Origin: Hofstenia miamia
Taxonomy: Eukaryota > Xenacoelomorpha > Acoela
Direction: 5' to 3'
DNA length: 64,000 nt
Assembly: GCA_004352715.1 (NCBI GenBank)
Contig: SCFE01000024.1
Coordinates: 1,720,325-1,784,324, forward strand
Below the pieces are notes generated by a model, which did no database searches, was not told the origin of the DNA, and saw only the letters and a program-made list of their open reading frames with translations. This document shows, piece by piece, positions 11,052 to 22,639 of this stretch. The position numbers were made by a program, and so were the translations under genes. The first letter of the stretch is position 1. Every line of letters starts with the position of its first letter.

Positions 11052-11788
11052 GAATTTAGTGTTTGATGTTACTAGTGGTGAGCGTATTTATTTTGAAGGG
11101 GATGGCGATTCTTCAATATTTCAGATTTTCCAAAGTAGGTAGTGTAGTTTGAGTAGTTCATCCCTTGATAATGTGGCAAAAGGTGCAGCTAACTTTGTGT
11201 TTCTACGAATCAAAATCTTCAATAAACTGAGAACTGTTAATTGTATCGAGTAGAGCGCGCTCGTTAGGCCCGAAAATCTCAGAGAGAAGCATGGTTGGTC
11301 ATGATGAAGCATGATTGGTTATGAAAATTTAATATACTTCCATTTTGGCAATTAAGAGGCAATAATGGTTACCACTTCTATATCAAAATCGGAATACTAG
11401 GATCACAGGATATATTGTTTTAGTTTATTACTAGCTTTCAGCATTTCGTATTTAATGGTAAATATGAAACCAAATGTTTGTTTAAAGTGGCAAATTTTAC
11501 ATCAAACCAGAATAGTTTTAAGTTGATGAAACATTCATTTATGACATTACTTGTTAAGGGGTTCTCGTACATTGTAAATTTTGCAAAGGTTTTCAAAGTA
11601 TTAACTTAATTGTACATTCTCTTTTTCATCTACTTAGTTGCCGGGTATATAATCCTCATGAAAGGTGCATAAAATTTTATACATTAAATTGTATTTATCG
11701 GTTAACTTTAGCAATAAATTCACCAAATAAGCAATTACAGATATCGCTACGAACACAAAGAATCGAAACATTCACAAAATTTTGGACA
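11052..11788. other. non-coding spacer between element relic and IVD 3' end
   Basis: No recognisable coding sequence. The minus-strand frame over 11121-11312 has no family motif and looks like chance. Confidence 0.4.
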
Positions 11789-11794
11789 TTTATT
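11789..11794 (-). terminator. candidate poly(A) signal for IVD
   Basis: AATAAA on the minus strand, about 370 nt downstream of the IVD stop codon. It would give a 3' UTR of ordinary length. Assigned by position and motif only. Confidence 0.4.
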
Positions 11795-12166
11795 TAAAAT
11801 CCAATATCGAGAAATACAAACGATAGGCATAATAAATCAAATAGCAAGATCGTATAAAAAAAGGCTTAAATAAAATATTTTCAAAAATACCCTGTCGAAA
11901 TAATTAATTAAATCGAAAAGGTGCTTATCAAACTCAAAGAATGACAAAAACTTTGGTGCAATTAAGAGAATTCGAAAATTTCTCATAGGACAATAAAAAT
12001 TAGTTACTAGAAAAATAGACTAAACCTAATGCACAAGTTTGGGTAATTGACAAAGCCTTGGTAAATGGATAGCTCGAAATATGTACATGAATTAAATAAC
12101 AAATCTGACATAAAATCATATAAAATATAAACAATAGCACCATCATATCATTTTCACAAAGAACTG

Positions 12167-12457
12167 TCACACAAGACTTCGTCCAATCACTAATCTACGT
12201 ATTTCTGATGTACCGCCTCCAATTTCTAGTAACTTCGCATCACGTAGATATCTGCCTGCAGAGTAGTCATTGATATAACCATTTCCACCCAAAATTTGAA
12301 TGCAATCAAGAGCAACGTTTGTAGAATTCTCACCACAAAAAAGAGCAGCAGCAGCACAATCACGTGCACTTACTTCGCCTTTATCAGCCACCCGAGCAAG
12401 AGAGTATATCAAAGAGCTGGAAGTTATATATTTTGTGTACATGTCAGCAAGTTTTGC
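12167..12457 (-). CDS. IVD: isovaleryl-CoA dehydrogenase, last coding exon (partial gene)
   Basis: This is the C-terminal 96 residues of an acyl-CoA dehydrogenase. The exon starts after a clear acceptor (TTTTAG) at 12457 with AKLADMYTKY and ends at TGA 12169-12167. Visible family blocks are ARDCAAAALFCGENSTNVALD (the C-terminal helical domain), CIQILGGNGYINDY (a conserved FAD/tetramer-interface stretch) and EIGGGTSEIRRLVIGR (the terminal motif). In MCAD/SCAD-type enzymes the glutamate of EGT is the catalytic base; here that position is Gly (GGGT), as expected for IVD, whose catalytic Glu sits in an earlier part of the protein. IVD is a mitochondrial flavoenzyme of leucine breakdown that oxidises isovaleryl-CoA to 3-methylcrotonyl-CoA and passes electrons to ETF. 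The upstream exons are not visible and may lie in the gaps at 14.6-16.8 kb or beyond the window. Confidence 0.9.
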   Translation of the reverse strand, partial: AKLADMYTKYITSSSLIYSLARVADKGEVSARDCAAAALFCGENSTNVALDCIQILGGNGYINDYSAGRYLRDAKLLEIGGGTSEIRRLVIGRSLV

Positions 12458-12696
12458 CTAAAACGAAAACCAAATGTTGCATCAATAAAAAAAATATATA
12501 TATATATAAATCTACAAATGGTGTACATTCCGCCAATTAAAAGTAAATTAGTGTATGCTTAAAAAAATGTTAGAATTCGTTGTAATTCCAGCATATGATT
12601 GCTGAAAACATAATAATTGATTTTTAGAGTACCGAACTATCCTGAACCAATCTTTCCACCTGGTTACAAGTTTGAGCAAATTAAGTTAATCATGTT

Positions 12697-13388
12697 AATC
12701 ATGTGTCTTGCTCTTTGAGCAATTTGAGCAAACGATATTGCTCAATCGTGATATAGTACGAAAGTTGCGCTATCCTAGAAATGCGTAGGCTATTTTGCTC
12801 AATTACTGATAATGAGTAATGTTAAATCGCGTATTGCGCAACTGGCTATTGATTTTCGTGGGAATAGTGGGAATAGCTACTGAAGGAGACGACTCTTCCG
12901 TTAAAACCATTAAAACCAAATATGGTATCTTGGTATTGAATGGGTTTATTCTCAAGTCATCCGTTACATTGACTCTCACAGAAGATAGTCCAAACAATAT
13001 ATTATCAATTCGGGCAGCTGCCAAACAGGAGAGCATTGGTATAGGCGGCACAGGTCAAGGTTATTCAAAGTGCAATTGTACTGGAACATGTCAGAGAAGA
13101 ACATGTAGATGTAAAAAAAACTCGTTAAAATGTTCCACCCATTGTCATCCAAATGGAAAAAAATGTTTGAACAAACTGTGACTTTATTAAGCTGTACTAA
13201 TTAATTTTTCATTTGTGTTTTTTCGAACATAATACATGCTTTTTGCGCAATCTTGTGTTTGGTATAGCTCGTTTATAGTAATTGGGCAAATTAATTGGGC
13301 AATACGCGAAAAGAGCAATTTTGATGCTCAATTCTAGAATTGAGCAATACCGTTTGCTCAAATCTAGAATTGAGCAAGACACATGATT
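12697..13388. mobile_element. non-autonomous Ginger/KRBA2-like DNA transposon
   Basis: Both ends carry the inverted word AATCATGTGTCTTGCTC (12697 onward, and its complement ending at 13388). Inside it are matching sub-terminal words: TTTGAGCAAACGATATTGCTC on the left against TTTGAGCAAACGGTATTGCTC on the right. The right end adds two copies of the palindrome CTAGAATTGAGCAA or its variant. The only ORF is the C-terminal domain of an integrase-type transposase (next entry), so the catalytic core has been lost. It sits just upstream of the visible IVD exon, probably inside an IVD intron. Confidence 0.75.
12819..13181 (+). CDS. C-terminal CXC-domain remnant of a Ginger/KRBA2-like integrase
   Basis: An intact 120-codon frame from ATG to TGA inside the element at 12697-13388. 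Residues 33-80 show the pattern K.GIL...F....L, then S.R.AA, that leads into the Cys-rich tail of KRBA2/Ginger-type integrase proteins. The tail itself is GYSKCNCTGTCQRRTCRC followed by KKNSLKCSTHCH and a final KCLN. Its Cys/His spacing (CNC, TGTC, CRC, C.THCH, C) is the metal-binding CXC-like module. The N-terminal 32 residues (hydrophobic, LLIFVGIVGIA) are unlike the family and may be out-of-family sequence joined by the deletion. The DDE integrase core is missing, so it cannot transpose by itself. Whether it is expressed is unknown. Confidence 0.65.
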   Translation: MLNRVLRNWLLIFVGIVGIATEGDDSSVKTIKTKYGILVLNGFILKSSVTLTLTEDSPNNILSIRAAAKQESIGIGGTGQGYSKCNCTGTCQRRTCRCKKNSLKCSTHCHPNGKKCLNKL

Positions 13389-14580
13389 GAGCACGACATA
13401 TATATAACGTTGTTGGTATATTTTTAATCACTTCTGATTTATTAATAAACTGAATTTGTATTAAAATGAGCACGAATGAAATTGGAAAACAGTAAACAAA
13501 TTAAAGTATGGAATTAATAACGAATGAAATAATTGATGGAAGTTTCCAATGTGACATTGAAATGCATATTCTGTTGGGAATAATGAGTCGTGAATCAAAA
13601 TGAATAATAGACAGGACCTAACAAAAGCCAGTTTGAGGTAATCAGTCAATATACAAAAGAGTGCCATTAAAATTTTAGAATGGAGAATATTCGATTTCAA
13701 AACCAATGTCAGAAATTAAAATAAACAATCACATTTTCAAAGATTCCAATCCATCAATATCGGCGTTGAAGAGACTTCTATAAATATATTATCAACTAAT
13801 GTCCACACAGAAAGAAGAGATACTCATTTTACCGTTACAATAAAAAATAGCATTCGGAAGTGTCTTAATTTATGCTCACGTTCCATATTTAGCAAAATAT
13901 TAACATGGTGGGTGAAAAGGTCTTTTGAAAAATTTTTCTATGCGTCGATAGTTCTTCCAGTTTTAATGTTTACCTATGACAGTGGGTTGGCTACCATCCT
14001 AATAATAAAGGAAAATGTGTTAAAGACAATTATAAAAATATTGCATTTTCAACGTGTAAATAATGTTTAAGTGCAATTTGAAAAAACTGTTGATCATATA
14101 ACACAAGATCTGCACTTCATAATATTTATCATAAATGTTGATAGGTAACTCCTTTGTTACAAGAAAAAATAGGTTTCTTACGAAGTGATATTTAAATTGA
14201 ACTAGAATCATACTATAAATCTACTTAATGTTCATTTCAAAAATCAGTGTAATTCAATACAATTGCAATACATTGCATCAATGAAGATAATTTCTAACCT
14301 TTATTATAAATAGATGACAAAACATGGGGTAAATGTAAAAGATGTTGGCGATTATGGTTACTACTAAGACAACAATGGTAAAATAATAAAAAATAAATCT
14401 TATTAAGGCAATAACAACGATCTAGAAAACTTGATAAAAAAGGGAATGTCAAAATTGTCATAAATTAATGCGCATTTTGTAATTTATGATAACGATTTGA
14501 AAATATACATCAAAATATAAAAACAATAACTTTAAACGTTGACGCCTACCTTATAAAAGAGTCCAAAATCACTACTATCT
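13389..14580. other. no gene recognised (presumed IVD intron)
   Basis: AT-rich, with minus-strand open frames at 13461-13706 and 14020-14211 that show no family motif. If IVD extends to the left gap, this is intronic. Confidence 0.4.
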
Positions 14581-15580
14581 NNNNNNNNNNNNNNNNNNNN
14601 NNNNNNNNNNNNNNNNNNNNNNNNNNNNNNNNNNNNNNNNNNNNNNNNNNNNNNNNNNNNNNNNNNNNNNNNNNNNNNNNNNNNNNNNNNNNNNNNNNNN
14701 NNNNNNNNNNNNNNNNNNNNNNNNNNNNNNNNNNNNNNNNNNNNNNNNNNNNNNNNNNNNNNNNNNNNNNNNNNNNNNNNNNNNNNNNNNNNNNNNNNNN
14801 NNNNNNNNNNNNNNNNNNNNNNNNNNNNNNNNNNNNNNNNNNNNNNNNNNNNNNNNNNNNNNNNNNNNNNNNNNNNNNNNNNNNNNNNNNNNNNNNNNNN
14901 NNNNNNNNNNNNNNNNNNNNNNNNNNNNNNNNNNNNNNNNNNNNNNNNNNNNNNNNNNNNNNNNNNNNNNNNNNNNNNNNNNNNNNNNNNNNNNNNNNNN
15001 NNNNNNNNNNNNNNNNNNNNNNNNNNNNNNNNNNNNNNNNNNNNNNNNNNNNNNNNNNNNNNNNNNNNNNNNNNNNNNNNNNNNNNNNNNNNNNNNNNNN
15101 NNNNNNNNNNNNNNNNNNNNNNNNNNNNNNNNNNNNNNNNNNNNNNNNNNNNNNNNNNNNNNNNNNNNNNNNNNNNNNNNNNNNNNNNNNNNNNNNNNNN
15201 NNNNNNNNNNNNNNNNNNNNNNNNNNNNNNNNNNNNNNNNNNNNNNNNNNNNNNNNNNNNNNNNNNNNNNNNNNNNNNNNNNNNNNNNNNNNNNNNNNNN
15301 NNNNNNNNNNNNNNNNNNNNNNNNNNNNNNNNNNNNNNNNNNNNNNNNNNNNNNNNNNNNNNNNNNNNNNNNNNNNNNNNNNNNNNNNNNNNNNNNNNNN
15401 NNNNNNNNNNNNNNNNNNNNNNNNNNNNNNNNNNNNNNNNNNNNNNNNNNNNNNNNNNNNNNNNNNNNNNNNNNNNNNNNNNNNNNNNNNNNNNNNNNNN
15501 NNNNNNNNNNNNNNNNNNNNNNNNNNNNNNNNNNNNNNNNNNNNNNNNNNNNNNNNNNNNNNNNNNNNNNNNNNNNNNNN
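14581..15580. other. assembly gap (exactly 1000 N)
   Basis: A placeholder-length gap. The missing upstream IVD exons could lie here. Confidence 0.95.
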
Positions 15581-15921
15581 AATATATTCAAAATTTGTTA
15601 AAAAAGACTGTCTCATAATGTATACTACAAAAAATACTTCATTCGATTTAAAAAACATCGAAAACATTTAAAGCCAGCTATTTTATCCTAAAAAATTCAT
15701 GTTTTGAAACAATATTTGCACGTGCAGTGTGAATGAACCATCGTTATTTTAACTAATGAAATCACTGGTTGCTCTAAACGCATTGTTTTTATTAAACGCG
15801 GGCATATGTTATTGACTCTACTCAATTACAATACAATCGTCACCTGATTGGCATGTTAATTTTCAGTATTTGTTTATGCCAATTTATTAATGCATATACA
15901 AATTCTATCTAAATATTGTCA

Positions 15922-16786
15922 NNNNNNNNNNNNNNNNNNNNNNNNNNNNNNNNNNNNNNNNNNNNNNNNNNNNNNNNNNNNNNNNNNNNNNNNNNNNNNN
16001 NNNNNNNNNNNNNNNNNNNNNNNNNNNNNNNNNNNNNNNNNNNNNNNNNNNNNNNNNNNNNNNNNNNNNNNNNNNNNNNNNNNNNNNNNNNNNNNNNNNN
16101 NNNNNNNNNNNNNNNNNNNNNNNNNNNNNNNNNNNNNNNNNNNNNNNNNNNNNNNNNNNNNNNNNNNNNNNNNNNNNNNNNNNNNNNNNNNNNNNNNNNN
16201 NNNNNNNNNNNNNNNNNNNNNNNNNNNNNNNNNNNNNNNNNNNNNNNNNNNNNNNNNNNNNNNNNNNNNNNNNNNNNNNNNNNNNNNNNNNNNNNNNNNN
16301 NNNNNNNNNNNNNNNNNNNNNNNNNNNNNNNNNNNNNNNNNNNNNNNNNNNNNNNNNNNNNNNNNNNNNNNNNNNNNNNNNNNNNNNNNNNNNNNNNNNN
16401 NNNNNNNNNNNNNNNNNNNNNNNNNNNNNNNNNNNNNNNNNNNNNNNNNNNNNNNNNNNNNNNNNNNNNNNNNNNNNNNNNNNNNNNNNNNNNNNNNNNN
16501 NNNNNNNNNNNNNNNNNNNNNNNNNNNNNNNNNNNNNNNNNNNNNNNNNNNNNNNNNNNNNNNNNNNNNNNNNNNNNNNNNNNNNNNNNNNNNNNNNNNN
16601 NNNNNNNNNNNNNNNNNNNNNNNNNNNNNNNNNNNNNNNNNNNNNNNNNNNNNNNNNNNNNNNNNNNNNNNNNNNNNNNNNNNNNNNNNNNNNNNNNNNN
16701 NNNNNNNNNNNNNNNNNNNNNNNNNNNNNNNNNNNNNNNNNNNNNNNNNNNNNNNNNNNNNNNNNNNNNNNNNNNNNNNNNNNNNN
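15922..16786. other. assembly gap (865 N) ending in (TA)n
   Basis: The right edge is a (TA)n tract at 16787-16807. The 341 bp between this gap and the previous one (15581-15921) hold no recognisable gene. Confidence 0.95.
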
Positions 16787-16807
16787 TATATATATATATA
16801 TATATAT

Positions 16808-17174
16808 CAGTAGCGTAGACAGAATAAAAAATCAGTAGGGGCAGAATGATTTCCTGGAGGGGCAATAAATTGATTCAATTAAAATTTTGAAAAAAAGTGC
16901 AGCACATTATTCAGTTTTGTAAATATTGAGTATATATATATATATATATATATAACTCTGAAATGCATCTCATATTTTAGATAATAAATTTAACGTGTAG
17001 CGGAATTCTTGTTAATTGCATATTAAATTTGATGTGAAAGTTATTTAAATAGGGCCATTGACCATTTTTATCTTTTAACTAAACAATATTAATAGTAATA
17101 GGTTCATTCTGCTCCAAAAAGGGGGGGCTAGGCTTTGCTTTGAGGGGGCCTGGCCCCCCGTAACTATGCCAGTG
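16808..17174. mobile_element. hAT-like MITE with CAGTGGCGTAG-type ends
   Basis: The left end reads CAGTAGCGTAGACAG and the right end, in reverse complement, CACTGGCATAGTTACGGGGG. Both are variants of the CAGTGGCGTAGCTACGGGG ends seen in many animal hAT MITEs. A G-rich word (GGGGGGGCTAGGC) and its complement (GGCCTGGCCCCCC) sit next to the right end. The interior contains a (TA)n tract at 16931-16954. The flanks (ATATATAT and TTATAACT) are only a weak 8-bp match. Confidence 0.55.
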
Positions 17175-19289
17175 TTATAACTTTAATTTATTGAATGAAT
17201 TTAACAGCTAGCAACAGACAAATCATTCAAAATGACTGTATGGCTGACTACTCTCTGAGTGTGGACATATTTGTTTGATTCCTTTTTTAATTTTAGTCAC
17301 CGTAAAATATTTCCAAAAATCTCGATTTTTGTATTTTTAGAAAAGCTAAATATGCCTATTTATAACTCGCAAAAAGTCATATTTGAATTTCCAGATTTGA
17401 GTATATCAGAAATGATATGCGTTTAATGTGCCAAGGGGGTAAGTAAGGCATTAACATTTTGCTCAGCATAAGTTCAATATAGGAATTACACAATGATTTC
17501 ACTGAAGTTGCAAATTTGCATCTACGGGCATTAGAGGTTTAAAAATTAGTCATTATTTGCAAAGGATTTTAATGTAATGTATCATTGATTTCGTTCTCAT
17601 TGTCAACAATCGCTTTTTACGTTCTAGATTGCGATCTTGATTTAAAATGGATTGTTGACCGTATTTGCTAAAAATGCTCCGAATTTGTATTCCAAAAACA
17701 CCTAGTAAACACTCGCATGCAAGATAAACATATTTATAAACTGATGAATTCTCAAAGTACCATCATATACACAATTTTAAAAAAATTGCTAACTAAAAAA
17801 TAATGTTTAAAACATGTTAGTTCGAGTATGTTGATTTATGTTTTTCTGCTAACTTTCTTCAATTCGGGCTTTCTAATAGCAAGTATTTATTACAATTAAT
17901 CGTCTAATCAAGTTAAAATTGAAAAATTTTGCTTGGTATATTAAATTGCATCCAAAATGAAATTTATTAATTCATTAATAGCATTCTTTAGGTCCATGCA
18001 TTTAAATATGTGATACATTATAGTAAATTTGAGAAATCATTTGATATTTGAAGCATTATATTAAGACAACGTTTGAGCGGTAAATATAATCACAACGTCT
18101 ATAGTGTTAGCAAGACTTTAAAATGTCAAATTTTGAATTATATGGGTTGAGGTAAAGTTAAAATAGTGAAACTAAGTATAATTAAGGATATCAATAAAAT
18201 CATTAAACTTATTTTACCAGCAAACGAATTTACAAATTGAAATATTAATTTTAAAATTTCCAAAAATTTAAGAATTCATTCCATTCATGTTTTTCTCTGG
18301 AGAAATTGTTTTTTCAAGTGAACCAATGTAAGCATGTGATATCTTTTTTCCGTCTGTTAAACAGTGGCTAAACAACTTTACTACTTTGCATCTGGACCTA
18401 ACAATGATAGTCAATTTACTGTTCTTGAATTTTCCGCCTTAATGGCACTTCGAATTCCACGTTGAAATTTCTAGATACTGATTTATGCATATATACAATG
18501 CAAAATTTTTGACAATCAGATCTGTGCAACCATATTTTTAATGTTAAAACAAGGACCCGAATAAGATTGTATAAAAAATATTCTTGACAATTTCTATTAA
18601 TTTTTCAGCTGTTCGGGACACTTCCATGAAATTATCATATATTTTAAGTCAGTTCTTACCAAACCTTTCTTTAATAGCGCCTCCTGAATAACTTACTAAT
18701 TATCAAGCGCCTCTTGACAAAAATGTAACAGTGAACTAAAACAAATTAATCCCTTGCTAAACAAGTAAAAATGATTAATACAAATTGATGTTTTAATTCT
18801 GATCTTTAGTGTGAAGGATGAGTTTAGTGCAGATTTTTACATGATGCAACTGCAAACACGACAGTAAAAATGTTTAAGTATATCAAAGCTTAATCCTATT
18901 TTACAAACAATGCAAATATGTCTTTTGGCAGTGTTCTTGTTATTGCCCATTTTATTTTCATCGCCCACTTAGTAGCCAACGCCGTTTGAGAGGCCCCAAG
19001 GCCACATTGGGAATCACTGTTTTAAATGGAGTACCGGTAACATTTGTTGCCCAGTAATTGAAGTGACCTGAACAAAATACCGTATTATTGAATTGTCTGT
19101 CTAGTAGTAGAACTTTTTACCTATAACCGAGAAATTTTTTTTTACTTCTACTCAATTACAAAATTTTCACAATATCGAATACAATTCACATTCTAATTTT
19201 TTCAATATTTTATTAAAATAACAAATGCTAAAAAATGAGTGAAAAATTGCTGGTTATAACTAGGTCAACCAAAATATTAGCCTAAGGCA
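17175..19289. other. AT-rich DNA, no gene recognised
   Basis: No coding motif. Near 19115-19230 the sequence (CTTTTTACCTATAACCGAG, then TTCACATTCTAATTTTTTC) resembles the interior of the MITEs at 42.9 and 48.6 kb, so a decayed relative is likely there. Confidence 0.45.
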
Positions 19290-19696
19290 TTCATGAAATT
19301 AAACCTTTATCTCGAAGAATCAGGAAAACCATGCTTGATAATACTGCCAAAACGAAACATAAAGTGGGATCAAAACAATGGTAGAAGGCGGTCTCACCAT
19401 GTGACTCCTCTAATGTGGATGTGGCTTTGGACGTTGATGAAATTAACAAACATTACGCACAAGTTTCCCATATTGATACATATACTGCTCCGGTCCTTGA
19501 TTACGTAGATGGCAGTATTCCTCCTGATTTTACAATTCATGAAGTTTACCACACCTTACGGAGAATAAAGAAAACTGCGCCAGGAATCGATCAGATTCCA
19601 TATTGGCTCATTCGACAGAATGCTCACAACCTAGCTGAGCCTTTGTGTCACATTTACAATTTGTGTTTGGTAAGAGGGTGTTTTCCGAATTCATTC
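19290..19696 (+). pseudogene. LINE reverse transcriptase N-terminal fragment (CR1/Jockey-type)
   Basis: A frameshifted coding stretch that reaches the best block at about 19415-19696: FTIHEVYHTLRRIKKTAPGI, then DQIPYWLIRQNAHNLAEPLC, then HIYNLCLVRGCFPNSF. The K-T-A-P-G-I-D-x-I-P motif followed by a helix and a G-x-F-P end is the start of the reverse-transcriptase domain in CR1/Jockey-like non-LTR elements. The catalytic YADD region is not present; a 7-N gap follows. A relic with no host role implied. Confidence 0.75.
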
Positions 19697-19703
19697 NNNN
19701 NNN
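19697..19703. other. short N gap (7 N) inside LINE relic
   Basis: The RT start lies before it and the LINE C-terminal part after it. The length is probably nominal, so the RT core may be missing from the assembly rather than from the genome. Confidence 0.9.
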
Positions 19704-20145
19704 TATTCGGTCTCAGTATGGGGAGGATGCAGGAAGTCATTACAGCAACTCATAGACAAACTACAGAGGAAGGCAATGCGACTGGGATATACGGATAACT
19801 TTGAATCTATCGAAACAATTGTGAGAAAGTCAAATGAAAAGCTGTTGAAGAGAATGTACTATGAGGACAATTTACTATCAGATCTAGTACCTGGAAGAAG
19901 TGACTATGCCTCTACAAGTCTCCGGAAACGTTTACCAGCCCCTGAAAGAGATATTAATAGGAGATTTACGTTTATTTTTCAAACAGATTCTTCAAGAAAT
20001 ACTCGCATTCTCGCTGTAACCTCCACCATATTCACACGTTACGAAATCATCAATCTAGAAATTGTCTCCGCTTCCTATTTGCATTATCTACTTCCCAAGT
20101 CTCCAACCCTTACCAAAAACACCGACACGAAAGGAAGACCACACC
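19704..20145 (+). pseudogene. LINE C-terminal fragment
   Basis: Reads GCRKSLQQLIDKLQRKAMRL followed by GYTDNFESIETIVRKSNEKL and a Lys/Arg-rich region. This is the helix after the RT domain where CR1/Rex-type elements have QRKA.RLG, followed by their C-terminal domain. It belongs with the fragment before the 7-N gap, in a different register. From about 19960 to the gap at 20146 the frame stays open but shows no family motif. Confidence 0.65.
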
Positions 20146-21145
20146 NNNNNNNNNNNNNNNNNNNNNNNNNNNNNNNNNNNNNNNNNNNNNNNNNNNNNNN
20201 NNNNNNNNNNNNNNNNNNNNNNNNNNNNNNNNNNNNNNNNNNNNNNNNNNNNNNNNNNNNNNNNNNNNNNNNNNNNNNNNNNNNNNNNNNNNNNNNNNNN
20301 NNNNNNNNNNNNNNNNNNNNNNNNNNNNNNNNNNNNNNNNNNNNNNNNNNNNNNNNNNNNNNNNNNNNNNNNNNNNNNNNNNNNNNNNNNNNNNNNNNNN
20401 NNNNNNNNNNNNNNNNNNNNNNNNNNNNNNNNNNNNNNNNNNNNNNNNNNNNNNNNNNNNNNNNNNNNNNNNNNNNNNNNNNNNNNNNNNNNNNNNNNNN
20501 NNNNNNNNNNNNNNNNNNNNNNNNNNNNNNNNNNNNNNNNNNNNNNNNNNNNNNNNNNNNNNNNNNNNNNNNNNNNNNNNNNNNNNNNNNNNNNNNNNNN
20601 NNNNNNNNNNNNNNNNNNNNNNNNNNNNNNNNNNNNNNNNNNNNNNNNNNNNNNNNNNNNNNNNNNNNNNNNNNNNNNNNNNNNNNNNNNNNNNNNNNNN
20701 NNNNNNNNNNNNNNNNNNNNNNNNNNNNNNNNNNNNNNNNNNNNNNNNNNNNNNNNNNNNNNNNNNNNNNNNNNNNNNNNNNNNNNNNNNNNNNNNNNNN
20801 NNNNNNNNNNNNNNNNNNNNNNNNNNNNNNNNNNNNNNNNNNNNNNNNNNNNNNNNNNNNNNNNNNNNNNNNNNNNNNNNNNNNNNNNNNNNNNNNNNNN
20901 NNNNNNNNNNNNNNNNNNNNNNNNNNNNNNNNNNNNNNNNNNNNNNNNNNNNNNNNNNNNNNNNNNNNNNNNNNNNNNNNNNNNNNNNNNNNNNNNNNNN
21001 NNNNNNNNNNNNNNNNNNNNNNNNNNNNNNNNNNNNNNNNNNNNNNNNNNNNNNNNNNNNNNNNNNNNNNNNNNNNNNNNNNNNNNNNNNNNNNNNNNNN
21101 NNNNNNNNNNNNNNNNNNNNNNNNNNNNNNNNNNNNNNNNNNNNN
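20146..21145. other. assembly gap (exactly 1000 N)
   Basis: A placeholder-length gap between two LINE-like pieces. Confidence 0.95.
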
Positions 21146-21452
21146 TAAAAGCATTGAAAAATTGAAACCTTTTAAAAAGCGTTTAAAAATCTTCCTTAAG
21201 CAAAAATATATTTTAGGTACATCATGGTTAGGATTTAAATTTTACAACAATGACTATACGATAACTCGTCATTAAAATAGCAATATAAAGTAATTCATCC
21301 ATAGCCTGTAAGAATTGTTACTTTTTGTAATGTATGTTGATTTGAAGATTGGTTACTTTTTTGTAATTTATGACGCTATTCAGATAAATTATCAGTTATT
21401 GAATTGTAAACATTTATCTGAATATAGAATCTCTTATCTTATCTTATCTTAG
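21146..21452 (+). pseudogene. LINE 3' end with (TCTTA)n tail
   Basis: The frame after the gap reads IEKLKPFKKRLKIFLKQKY, the typical last motif of non-LTR polymerases (a short L..FK..LK..L helix), and stops at 21273. About 150 bp later comes a short (TCTTA)n tail at about 21431-21452, as expected for a 3' end that primes on a microsatellite tail. The rest of this element would lie in the gap. Confidence 0.55.
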
Positions 21453-21708
21453 TCAGTTTGATGTGTTTAATTCTGAAATAAAGATAATTTCTAATTTTTA
21501 ATTTCTCATAAATGAATCTTGGGAAACTACAAATTACAAATTTTAATATTAGAATTTTCAATGAAAACCAACAAAAATATTTACATTATCGGACAAAAAG
21601 TTTTCTTCTTTAGACAGGTTTTTTAACCCTAAGTAATCTCTTTTAACACCCACTGGTTTGGGATTTCGTTTTCATGTAAGTAGCAGACAAAACATTAACT
21701 TAGGTCTC
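21453..21708. other. non-coding spacer
   Basis: No gene or element end was recognised. Confidence 0.4.
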
Positions 21709-21850
21709 AGTTACACTTGGTGGGTATTTGGGAGACTCTTACGAACCCCCAACATGTGACTAATACAGCAGATATTCAGGTGGATTTTTTTTACAGGTTC
21801 ACTGCCATTAATCTTATGAGTGTGTTATATTTAACTTACCAAGTGTAACT
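21709..21850. mobile_element. small MITE-like element with 13-bp inverted ends
   Basis: AGTTACACTTGGT at 21709 and its exact complement ACCAAGTGTAACT ending at 21850. A third related end, ATGCCCACCAAGTATAAC, lies at about 22220-22237 and matches the first end over its longer GTTACACTTGGTGGGTAT form. So either a 142-bp element or a larger 530-bp one with an internal copy is present. I could not identify the target duplication. Confidence 0.45.
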
Positions 21851-22639
21851 AACATTGACTGAATATAATAATTATAATGGCGTTAACATCAAAGCAGAGA
21901 ATAATGCATTAAGATTGATAAGACCACAAGTGTATGATATATATGTTTGTGATATACATTAGGGTGAAGTTAGGGTTGGGGTTTTTTATTTTTTGAAAAA
22001 TGGGTTCTAAAAAGCTGCCTTTACTTTTTCATGATTTATTTAGTTCCCTCTTATTTTTACTTGTAAGATTGCAAAATGGCGAAATTTCCATTCTTTAGTT
22101 ATGGTTTCATGTTGACTCCATTTTGTAGTGCTTCAAAAAACTACGAAAATCCATATAAAGTTTCCCAGGTTTTCTTTATTTCCCTTGTCAAGATAAGCAT
22201 TTGAATTTACCCCACCTTAATGCCCACCAAGTATAACAGGCTTTTGTACGTTTCTCTCTGAATTGTATCATCTAGCAACTTGTTTAAGTTGGGAAGGATA
22301 TCATTATCAACTGGTTTAGTGATTTTAAAGAGAAAGTAAAAATTTCTGCTCAAAATCATAGTCCCATAATTGCTAACACAAATTAATTACATCATTCAAT
22401 TCCATTACAGGCTAGGAATTATTAAAATTGCTCACTCTATAATTGGTTAACATAAATTTTTAACACGAATTAATTAACCATATTCGTGTATTTAGTCCTA
22501 AATTTGTAGTTTAGCTATTGTTTTAAACAATTATTTTAATTAACATTATTAACATCAAGTCATATTAACTGTATTAATTTTAAAATGAAACATTAACTTT
22601 TTACTAACATAACGTTTTAACTAAGCTTACTGAATCACA
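21851..22639. other. AT-rich DNA, no gene recognised
   Basis: Apart from the third inverted end near 22237, nothing is recognised. Confidence 0.4.
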
